Shown here: one piece after another, positions 1-6,943 of the stretch
Layout: the number at the start of each line of letters is the position of its first letter
Position numbering within the stretch: position 1 is the first letter of the stretch
Origin: Cloacibacterium sp.
Lineage (GTDB): Bacteria > Bacteroidota > Bacteroidia > Flavobacteriales > Weeksellaceae
Direction: 5' to 3'
Length of the DNA: 33,429 nt
Assembly (NCBI GenBank): GCA_017995195.1
Contig: JAGOJI010000014.1
Span: forward strand, 1 to 33,429
The notes under the pieces: generated by a model
What the model saw: the letters and a program-made list of their open reading frames with translations, nothing else
The model's database searches: none
Told to the model about the DNA's origin: nothing
Program-made: the position numbers and the translations under genes

Positions 1-153
1 ATAGATAAGAGCATTGGGTCGCCAATTTACTCATGTATTTGTTTATTTTTTTATAGGAATTCGTGAATGCTTCGCATTTCAGGAACTTCGCCACCGTTCC
101 AGATTTTACCAGTACTCATGTAGAAGTTTACGACGTTTTCAAAACCAATGTTT
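1..153 (-). pseudogene. Orphan 3' fragment of a 1135-aa-type gene
   Basis: The minus strand encodes a fragment beginning around NIGFENVVNFYMSTG and ending in the same last ~24 residues as the 1135-aa protein encoded at 2001-5408, with its stop at 51-53. Beyond that stop, 1-50 repeats the sequence that follows the big gene, including the beginning of the detached tail (IGDPM, here followed by LLSI). Positions 1-120 match 1951-2070 with two mismatches, while 121-153 are diverged but still homologous, so this is a different allele. No start codon or upstream gene body is present: the fragment begins just after the terminator of the preceding unit. It looks like an orphan module left by recombination, as in Rhs/CDI arrays, and continues beyond the left window edge. 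Confidence 0.8.
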
Positions 154-164
154 TGGAAATAAAA

Positions 165-186
165 AACCGCAACAAAAGTTGCGGTT
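165..186 (-). terminator. Terminator after the peptidase/membrane-protein pair
   Basis: Nine-bp perfect stem (AACCGCAAC / GTTGCGGTT) around an AAAA loop, followed on the minus strand by a T-rich run. It lies 26 bp past the end of the 71-aa gene and just before the orphan fragment, so it closes that small unit. Confidence 0.8.
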
Positions 187-212
187 AATTAATTTTATAA
201 AACATAAGTAAA

Positions 213-428
213 TCACATATTTCTTTTATTAAATTTTGAAATAAAAAAATATATTATTGGAAATAAAACTAATGAAATTAAAAAAGATATAAAAAGATTT
301 TGGGTAGGCATATATTTATGACCATCTTCTGTAATAGGAGGATATAAATAAATTAAAAAATTATATGCTATAATTCCTAAAAGAATAGATATTAAAAGAC
401 TTAATATACCAAAAATTATTTTTTTCAT
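213..428 (-). CDS. Two-helix small membrane protein, candidate immunity protein
   Basis: 71 aa with two hydrophobic helices (about residues 4-26 and 45-64) separated by a short polar loop with PPITEDGHKY, and a basic C-terminus (KFNKRN). Its ATG overlaps the stop of the upstream peptidase-like gene by four bases, so the two are translationally coupled. A tiny inner-membrane protein directly behind a probable toxin, and ahead of a terminator, is the classical layout of an effector/immunity pair. No family is recognised. The immunity role rests on position and topology only; it could also be a membrane accessory or holin-like protein. Confidence 0.65.
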   Translation of the reverse strand: MKKIIFGILSLLISILLGIIAYNFLIYLYPPITEDGHKYMPTQNLFISFLISLVLFPIIYFFISKFNKRNM

Positions 429-1624
429 TTTATTTTAATATTACCATAATAATTCGTTCTAAAAACGTCAAAAGTTAATTTATATTTTGTGGTAGGTTCT
501 TTTCCCCATGTATAAACTGTCAGTTCTATATCTCCTGAATCATCATATTTTATTGTTTCTAACACTACCCAATGTTCTGGCAAAGCAAATGCAGGATTGG
601 TTATTTTGTTATAAAGCATATTTACTCCAATAAATAAGAATACCTGATATCCATCTTGTCTTGCTTTAATTAATTCTGCAACATCTTGCATTGTTGCTCC
701 CCAAGCCCAACCTGTTTTGTTGAAAAATAAATTAGTATTGTCTATAACCTCATTAAAACCAAGAAATTCTTTAGAAAGTTTAACCATTCTTGATGGTAAT
801 GTTATACCTTGATAATCTTCTTTTGTATTACCTTCAAAATCAAATATTTTATTCTCTTTTGCGGTTATACATATATTTGGAATCCAATCAGCATAAGCCA
901 TATTTTTTGGAAAATTTCCCATTTTATTAGGATTTGTTTCTGCAATTTTTTTTAAATTATTATTGTCATTAACATTAATATTATAACTATTATACTGCGA
1001 AACTCCCTTTCTATGCAAATCTGAAATAAATTTTTCATATTCATTCTTGAAGTTTTTTGCAAAAACATACATAATCGAACTTGGTCCGCAAGTATTAGTA
1101 TCATTTTGATCTATTTTCCAAGAATTTCGTTTCCTTTCTTCTATTTCAGAATGTAATTTTTTTGAATCAAACCATCGAAATCTATTATGTTTCCAAATTT
1201 TAAGAACCGCATCATTTTTCTTATCATTTATATATGCACGAATATAGACAAATCTTCCGCAAGTGTCAACATTGGACATATTAATTGTGCATAAGTCTCC
1301 ATTATTTGATATTGGTAATTCTTTCCATTCATTATCATCTAAATCGTGATAGATCATTTCCCATTTTATTTTGCTCAAATCATGAGGCTTTTTACCCATA
1401 TATTCTGTAACTTGAAAAGAATAGTTATTTCCATAAACCATTCCTAATTGCTTGTTTATTTCTTTTCCATCGTTTGCAGATCCTTCGTCTAAAGGAGTTA
1501 AAAGCTTTATACTCTTTACTTCAAATAATTCAGTGTTTTTATCATTGTTTCCATTAAAATTAAAAGCATCTCCTAATTTTAGTCGTTTTATTTTCTGTAT
1601 GCCCAAAGGTTTTATTAAACTCAT
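425..1624 (-). CDS. Putative papain-fold cysteine peptidase effector
   Basis: 399 aa, no signal peptide, no recognised named family. Residues about 60-150 look like a beta-rich Ig-like domain (YSFQVTEYMGKKP through RFVYIRAYI), a type seen in Bacteroidetes secreted effectors. The C-terminal half has the pattern of a papain/C39-like peptidase: NTCGPSSIMYVFA with candidate nucleophile C179, EHWVVLE with candidate base H351, and a following beta strand with YTWG near 371-374. The gene follows a terminator (1653-1682) and overlaps a 71-aa membrane protein by four bases. It sits between two copies of the 3' end of the 1135-aa gene, so it is likely a swappable effector cargo. Catalytic assignment is by motif only; amidase or peptidoglycan hydrolase activity is equally possible within this fold. 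No TAnnTTTG box is visible in the 80 bp upstream. Confidence 0.7.
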   Translation of the reverse strand: MSLIKPLGIQKIKRLKLGDAFNFNGNNDKNTELFEVKSIKLLTPLDEGSANDGKEINKQLGMVYGNNYSFQVTEYMGKKPHDLSKIKWEMIYHDLDDNEWKELPISNNGDLCTINMSNVDTCGRFVYIRAYINDKKNDAVLKIWKHNRFRWFDSKKLHSEIEERKRNSWKIDQNDTNTCGPSSIMYVFAKNFKNEYEKFISDLHRKGVSQYNSYNINVNDNNNLKKIAETNPNKMGNFPKNMAYADWIPNICITAKENKIFDFEGNTKEDYQGITLPSRMVKLSKEFLGFNEVIDNTNLFFNKTGWAWGATMQDVAELIKARQDGYQVFLFIGVNMLYNKITNPAFALPEHWVVLETIKYDDSGDIELTVYTWGKEPTTKYKLTFDVFRTNYYGNIKIK

Positions 1625-1652
1625 AATATTAAATTTTAAAGATTAAAAAAAT

Positions 1653-1682
1653 AAACAGCGGCGGTGAAAACCACCGCTGTTT
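1653..1682 (-). terminator. Terminator after the detached tail ORF
   Basis: Thirteen-bp stem (AAACAGCGGCGGT / ACCACCGCTGTTT, one G-T wobble) with a GAAA loop, followed on the minus strand by TTTATTTTTTTAA. It separates the 1135-aa/86-aa unit from the peptidase-like gene, whose ATG lies only 29 bp further on. Confidence 0.85.
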
Positions 1683-1703
1683 CTAAAAATGTATAATAGA
1701 AAA

Positions 1704-1964
1704 TTATGATATGGTACTACTTTCCTTATCACTTGCTAACATTGTTATGTCATTAAGTTTAAAAGGACTCTCAAACACCAATTCCTCTGGATTCTCACAG
1801 TTTTCAACATCTGTTTCAGGGAAAACAGGTAACGCATCGGTTACTTCTAAACCAACAGATTTGGCTTGTAAAATGGTAAGAGAAGTAGGGATAGTCGTAA
1901 TCCAATACTTGCCTTGTGGTTTGCCTGTTGGTTGTTTTAGTTCATCTGCGATAGATAAGAACAT
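1704..1964 (-). CDS. Detached C-terminal tail of the 1135-aa protein
   Basis: 86 aa from the first ATG; the open frame begins four codons earlier (IGDP). It is in the same frame as the 1135-aa gene and separated from it only by RSIHEFL-stop-KNKQIHE-stop. The text reads like an internal or C-terminal domain (IGDPMFLSIADELKQ, WITTIPTSLTIL) rather than a gene start. My recollection of this protein family, not verifiable here, is that a VGDP...VPTSL-like tail directly follows the WNGG motif. It may therefore be a former C-terminus cut off by a short stop-containing insert, or be expressed separately. A nearby ATG at 1984-1982 has a good A-rich leader but reads 15 codons in another frame. Confidence 0.5.
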   Translation of the reverse strand: MFLSIADELKQPTGKPQGKYWITTIPTSLTILQAKSVGLEVTDALPVFPETDVENCENPEELVFESPFKLNDITMLASDKESSTIS

Positions 1965-2070
1965 TGGGTCGCCAATTTACTCATGTATTTGTTTATTTTT
2001 TTATAGGAATTCGTGAATGCTTCGCATTTCAGGAACTTCGCCACCGTTCCAGATTTTACCTGTACTCATG
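1951..2070 (-). repeat. 120-bp direct repeat, copy B (copy A at 1-120)
   Basis: Positions 1951-2070 match 1-120 with two mismatches and the same orientation, offset 1950 bp. The repeat covers the last ~22 codons of the 1135-aa gene, the double-stop spacer and the first codons of the 86-aa tail. Homology beyond 1-120 cannot be judged on the left because the window ends. Confidence 0.95.
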
Positions 2071-5000
2071 TAGAAATTCACGGCATCTTCAAAGCCCGGT
2101 TTTACGGTTACTACCACTCTCGCCATACCTGCTTGTAAGAAATTTCTAAACAATGGGTCTAGCTCCGCAGAGAGATACATCTCTTTCCAATGTTTGTTTT
2201 CTGCCCAGTAGTACGGATAGAAGGTATAATCCATCACATTCCACTCAAAGGCTTGTTCTAAAAATTTAGACAAAGCTGTATAAGCATCTAGATTTTCATC
2301 AATGGTTACGCTAAAGCTTTCCATGGTTTGGTTATCATCGGTTGCCAAAGCTTTTCCAATGCCGTTGTAATCTTGTAACAAGTAAGCAATACAGTTATGT
2401 TTTAGGATATTGCTCTCCATCTCACGGTAGAAGGTACTCACTTTATCTTTGTTTTTTTCTTCTTCGGCTTTTGCGGCATCGTCTGCTGCTTTTTGTGCTT
2501 CTTGGAATTCTTTGTATTTTTGGTCATAAGCCTTTATAATTTCCTCAAAGTTTGTTTTTTTCCAGGAGATTATATAAGTATCATTCAGTTCACAATTTAC
2601 AGTTACTTTTATATGATAATTTTTAACATTATGTCCTTTCACTTTGAATTCTACATTTCCTGTTACATTAAGACCAGATATTGATTGGTCAAAATTGATA
2701 TCTCCTCCACGTTCAGATAGACCAATCATATCTCCTTTTAGATTAGAACAAAACACCTCAGAATAACGAGAGCCTTGCAAACCTCCACCACTATGCCTAG
2801 ATGATCTACAACTAAAACTTGCATTTCTTGCTACGTAATTGTCTGGTATTACAAAATGAGTATAATCTACCCCGAAACCCTTTTCTCTTTCGGGAACGCC
2901 TGTTGCACTATGTATTATCTGATTTGTATCTGGCAAAAGTGGCTCTACTTTTATACCATAATAATCCGCCCAATATTGTAGTACATTTACCTCTACATTG
3001 GCATCTTTCATCTGCTTATTACCACTTACTTTTCTTGGGTCTATAGGAGCTGTAAGAACGCTTTTATAAGATTTTGTTGCCAACCTGTGCAAACGTGCCG
3101 GTTCCGGAATCATAAATTCAAACATGGTGCGTTTACCATAGTTGTAGATTTGGTTCTTCATCTTTTTATCTACCCATCGGTAAACACCGGTAATGTGCTT
3201 TGGTGCTTCTCCACCAATTTTCCCGCGGTTGTCAAACTCATGTACATTTTGCAATTGTACCTCGTGTACAATTTTCTGTATTCTTTCCTCAGAAATTTTG
3301 GTAACCACACGCTCCAAGGCTTTTTCTGTAATTTCTTGTGCCTTGGTAACGGCTTGTCTGGTACTGTCATGTTGTGCGGTGTGGTTAGCATAGCTGGCTC
3401 CCACATCAATTTTCCAAATGCCGCCTTTACTAAAATTGGCATGTGACTGAAAATCCTGTTGCCTATCCAATTCTCTCGCTACCTCACTTTGCATTTCAGC
3501 ACGGTTTACTTTGGTAGTATCGGTCATTTTTTCTACTTCTTGAGATTTACTTGTGATAGCAGTATCTTCTGTAGTGGTTCTTTCACTGATAGATTTATGA
3601 CGTAGCTCACTTGCCATTACATTTTCTATGTTAGAAACCTCGCCGGGAACATAAGCATGCACGCTTTGTACTACTTTTAAGTAATCTGCAATACCTAATC
3701 TTTTGATTCCAAAGTTTTTAGGATTAAATGCTTTTTTACCTGTTCTCTCCACAGTAAGGTTCAATTTGGCAAAATAGTTATCAGAAGTAGGGTTATTCAG
3801 TCTGAAAACCAACGAGCCTTCTCTGTTATTTTTAAAGTAAACTTTGGCAGTAAATTCTGTAAAACTTTCTAATTGTGTTTTAGAAAATTGATCATTAAAA
3901 ATATTATTAACCAATAATTTTACACCATCTACCACAAACTCTTTTGGCGTGTACTTTTGAGTATTTCCTATAGGATCTTTTACCTCGCATTCTACAGATT
4001 CTAACTCCCAAGAAGAGTCAGGAACTTCCAATACCATATCAAAGTCGTATAAATATTCAAAAGAAAATATACTTCCTCTTCTATTTCTTTTAGGGGTTAA
4101 AACAGCGGAGAAAGCATTTTGTGCTGTTGCATTTTGGATAGGGACCAAAGCACCACCAATATTAGCGTATTCTTGCTGTGTTATTTCTGTAGCGGAAATA
4201 ATGGTATTTGTATAATCAGACTTTTGAGTTGTCAAAATAGTGTTAAGCTCATCTACCCCGAATATGCCATCTACAGAAAGAGTTCTTGTGTTTTCTTCTA
4301 CAGCTGCAATCCTTTGTGTAGTGGTTTCTCCTAGTACACTGCCATCTCCATTATATTCCTTATGAAGAATAAAATCCATGGTCTCAAAAGAAGGTTGTGA
4401 AAGTTTTTCTTTTAAATACTCTGTATCAAGAGCAGGAAAACTAAACTGAAAATTAGGCAATGTAGGATATTTTACAGCATCTAAAAGAGCCTGTTGTTCT
4501 TCCGGTGTTTGAGATGAGGTAAATGTATCTCTTACTGCATTTAGTTTAGCTTCGTAATCGTCCAACAATGGTTTCACAACAGCTTGATGGTTTTCTTGAG
4601 CAGTAGCTAAAGCAGCAGAATATTCTCTTTGATAGTTTTTAGATACAAGGTCTATCTCAGTTTTTAGATTTTCTAATCTGTTTTTTTCTGAAACAGCCAA
4701 AGCTAATTCTGTATTTTTCTCGGCATAAGAAGCAAGTCTTCTTTCTACAGAAGCAGAAACTTTAGAAAAATTAGGATCTTCTGTAATGTAAGCACCCGCT
4801 ATTCTGCTTTCATTTACGGTAAAGATATTAGGCAGATCTTCTGCATCTACTCCGTCATCAATAATAGTATCTACAAAAAGCCTTCCCGGCATTACTACTT
4901 TTGCATCTTTTAATTCTGTATGAGATGTCGAGTTTTTATACTTATTAAAGTGTACGGCTTTTATAATCTGTAAAATCGTCTCTTTCACATAAAAGTCTTT

Positions 5001-5408
5001 TTGTGTAAGCACTTGATAAATCAAATTATCCCATAGCTTAGCATAGTTCGCAGGAAACTCATTAGAAATTGCAGGTAAATAATTGGTGATGTTTTCTAAT
5101 TTGCCTTTGGCAATTAACTCTGCAGCGGTAAAGTAATCGGAAAAATCTCTAATCACTTCTTTTTTGGTTTTGTAGAAGTAATTGGCATTCTTTGATTCAA
5201 TTGCTGGAATCTGTTTTTCTAATGCTGCAATTTTAGAGCTATTAGAAGAATCCCATACCTCTTTAGGGATCGCTTCATCAAAAAGCGTATTGAGGGTTTT
5301 AGGTTTATGTACAAAACCCAAGTTTTTTGAAGGTTCTGCCTCTGTAAGTTGAGGATTTCTAAGGCTCACAAATCTGAATAATGTTTGTGATGAATTGTTT
5401 GTTGACAT
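2001..5408 (-). CDS. Large 1135-aa protein of unrecognised family
   Basis: 1135 aa, no signal peptide or membrane segment. Mostly helical stretches alternate with beta-rich ones. Likely coiled coils lie near residues 225-300 (AEKNTELALAVSEKNRLENL...), 600-720 (Glu/Lys/Thr/Gln rich) and 985-1030 (EAQKAADDAAKAEEEKNKDK). A beta-rich part spans about 445-555. A motif YRWVDKKMKNQIYNYGKR followed by FEFMIPEPARL (about 743-772) is, to my memory, shared by large uncharacterised proteins of Bacteroidetes and cyanobacteria. The end reads ARVVVTVKPGFEDAVNFYMSTGKIWNGG. Upstream lie two tail-fibre-like genes and a 267-bp spacer (5409-5675) in which I see no -7 box or operator, so it is probably transcribed from 9101-9135. 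A structural or adaptor role in a tail-like particle is inferred from context only. Its 3' end is duplicated at the window edge. Confidence 0.75.
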   Translation of the reverse strand: MSTNNSSQTLFRFVSLRNPQLTEAEPSKNLGFVHKPKTLNTLFDEAIPKEVWDSSNSSKIAALEKQIPAIESKNANYFYKTKKEVIRDFSDYFTAAELIAKGKLENITNYLPAISNEFPANYAKLWDNLIYQVLTQKDFYVKETILQIIKAVHFNKYKNSTSHTELKDAKVVMPGRLFVDTIIDDGVDAEDLPNIFTVNESRIAGAYITEDPNFSKVSASVERRLASYAEKNTELALAVSEKNRLENLKTEIDLVSKNYQREYSAALATAQENHQAVVKPLLDDYEAKLNAVRDTFTSSQTPEEQQALLDAVKYPTLPNFQFSFPALDTEYLKEKLSQPSFETMDFILHKEYNGDGSVLGETTTQRIAAVEENTRTLSVDGIFGVDELNTILTTQKSDYTNTIISATEITQQEYANIGGALVPIQNATAQNAFSAVLTPKRNRRGSIFSFEYLYDFDMVLEVPDSSWELESVECEVKDPIGNTQKYTPKEFVVDGVKLLVNNIFNDQFSKTQLESFTEFTAKVYFKNNREGSLVFRLNNPTSDNYFAKLNLTVERTGKKAFNPKNFGIKRLGIADYLKVVQSVHAYVPGEVSNIENVMASELRHKSISERTTTEDTAITSKSQEVEKMTDTTKVNRAEMQSEVARELDRQQDFQSHANFSKGGIWKIDVGASYANHTAQHDSTRQAVTKAQEITEKALERVVTKISEERIQKIVHEVQLQNVHEFDNRGKIGGEAPKHITGVYRWVDKKMKNQIYNYGKRTMFEFMIPEPARLHRLATKSYKSVLTAPIDPRKVSGNKQMKDANVEVNVLQYWADYYGIKVEPLLPDTNQIIHSATGVPEREKGFGVDYTHFVIPDNYVARNASFSCRSSRHSGGGLQGSRYSEVFCSNLKGDMIGLSERGGDINFDQSISGLNVTGNVEFKVKGHNVKNYHIKVTVNCELNDTYIISWKKTNFEEIIKAYDQKYKEFQEAQKAADDAAKAEEEKNKDKVSTFYREMESNILKHNCIAYLLQDYNGIGKALATDDNQTMESFSVTIDENLDAYTALSKFLEQAFEWNVMDYTFYPYYWAENKHWKEMYLSAELDPLFRNFLQAGMARVVVTVKPGFEDAVNFYMSTGKIWNGGEVPEMRSIHEFL

Positions 5409-5675
5409 CTTGTTAATGATTAATTGTTAATGATTTTTGTTGTTTTTCTAAATCCGCTGTACAACGATTTAAAGTTTTTTCTCTAATTTTTGAGCATAAG
5501 AGATGCTGGTCAATAATTTTTTAAGTTATTGATTTAGTGTTTTTTAATAAAAAAACAATGGATTGGTAGTACTGTAAAAATATTTGATTCCAGTAGTTTG
5601 GAATTGGCAAAAACAAAACTCTTGGTTTACGAAGGCACTGGTACTAGCACCCTCTCTTCGCTGTTTTATTATGTT

Positions 5676-6923
5676 TTATGGTGCTATATAATACCTCATA
5701 TTCGTATATGCGGGGAAAGCAGAACTTTGATCAGGTCGATTACCACAAGTCATTACAAATCTATAATCTCCTAAAAAAGTTTGAGCATCTGTATTTGTAG
5801 AATAAGTTGTACCATTACTATACACAACCGTAATATTTAGTACGTTTCCAACCTTAGTATAGATAACTGTTGCTTTAGTATGTATAGATCCTGTTTCAGA
5901 GTTAATATCATAGCCTACCCAGCCATAATTAGTATAGTGTGGTATAAGTGTTCCTATTTCAGGTTCCTGTACTCCATCTGTATTGGATGTTCTAGCAAAC
6001 CCTATTTTTACACCCCAAGCATAATTAACATTATAACATTTATCCGATGAAACCACAAACACCCAGTCTTTATCATGTGGCATTGTTACTACACTATTTA
6101 CAGAAGATAAAGGAGCGGAGTTATTTGAATTGTCTGATGTTTGCCAGAATTGCACTACTCCATTATTAACGGTTACTCTGTTTAACGTATCTACTTTTTG
6201 AATAATAAATTGATCATCAAGAATTCTTGTATATTGATTTGTTGCTATTGTTGCCATAAAGTTTTTTAAATCGATTAGGTTTTGTGGTAAAGAAGGAACA
6301 GGGTCTGGATATACATGATTAACTGTATAATTTACATTCATTGCCGGTGCATTTACTGTTAAATTATCAGGTATTGTCACTGCGACTTCCAAAGAATCCC
6401 CTAATGCAACCTGTTTAGTAGCAGAATCTATTCTTAATACTTTATCATATTGCGATAAGTTGGCTGTCTGATCCGTTAATCCTTTCCAATAATAAGGACT
6501 CCCCAAAGAATCCCAAGTAAAAGCTGCCTTCTGTGTAAAAGTTCTGGGGTTGGTATTGGTAAGGTCGGTATTGGCTATATTACTCCCTTCTTCGGAAGTA
6601 CTTTCCAAAACTTGCCACATTGTTCCGCTCCATCTATAACTTTTGCCTGTATCTGTTGCGATATAAATCTTGCCTTTTTCTCCGGGATTGGGAAGCTCAC
6701 TAAAAGTAGCAAACTCCAATACATCGTCCACATAACTTGGGAGCTGGGAGGAAGGAACCTTTCCGTCTACCAAATCGGCTTTTTGGGATAAATCAATTTC
6801 TACTTTATTCTGTGGAATTGTCTCTTCTTTATGCCAATAGGAGTCTTGCCATTCCCAGAATTGTTCTTGTGTAGGTTTGTCGCCATTTTCAAAGAATTGT
6901 TTAAGCTCTTGTTTTGTTTTCAT
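5676..6923 (-). CDS. Tail-fibre-like protein 1
   Basis: 415 aa. The first ~110 residues (MKTKQELKQFFENGD..., QKADLVDGKVPSSQLPSYVD, GEKGKIYIATDTGKSYRW) form an anchor nearly identical to that of the next gene upstream. Segments of the LPSYVDDVLE...GKIYxxxDTxKxYRWSG type are common in phage tail-fibre and tailspike proteins. The rest is beta-rich, low in Cys, rich in Asn/Thr/Val, with repeated NVNYTVN / VNNGVVQFW-type strands and a compact C-terminus, as expected for a trimeric receptor-binding tip. It starts 20 bp after the stop of the 522-aa paralogue, so the pair is an operon. The tip differs completely from the paralogue, suggesting two host or target specificities. Confidence 0.8.
   Translation of the reverse strand: MKTKQELKQFFENGDKPTQEQFWEWQDSYWHKEETIPQNKVEIDLSQKADLVDGKVPSSQLPSYVDDVLEFATFSELPNPGEKGKIYIATDTGKSYRWSGTMWQVLESTSEEGSNIANTDLTNTNPRTFTQKAAFTWDSLGSPYYWKGLTDQTANLSQYDKVLRIDSATKQVALGDSLEVAVTIPDNLTVNAPAMNVNYTVNHVYPDPVPSLPQNLIDLKNFMATIATNQYTRILDDQFIIQKVDTLNRVTVNNGVVQFWQTSDNSNNSAPLSSVNSVVTMPHDKDWVFVVSSDKCYNVNYAWGVKIGFARTSNTDGVQEPEIGTLIPHYTNYGWVGYDINSETGSIHTKATVIYTKVGNVLNITVVYSNGTTYSTNTDAQTFLGDYRFVMTCGNRPDQSSAFPAYTNMRYYIAP
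6662..6923 (-). repeat. Anchor-coding direct repeat, copy 1
   Basis: About 262 bp coding the N-terminal anchor of tail-fibre protein 1, nearly identical to 8251-8512 in the paralogue. Identity stops abruptly at the codons after GEKGKIY, where the tips begin. Confidence 0.9.
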
Positions 6924-6943
6924 TTTTATTTTGATTTAATTAA

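Noticed and set aside
1704-1984. Single-base frameshift after an ATG at 1984 (MSK joined to IGDPM)
   Set aside because: One extra A would join them and the leader looks good, but both repeat copies have the same sequence and the tail is already in frame with the 1135-aa gene, so the split-tail reading is preferred.
3087-3446. Plus-strand ORF of 119 codons
   Set aside because: It lies wholly within the 1135-aa gene on the other strand, has no leader and reads as low-complexity antisense; the same holds for other antisense ORFs in large genes.
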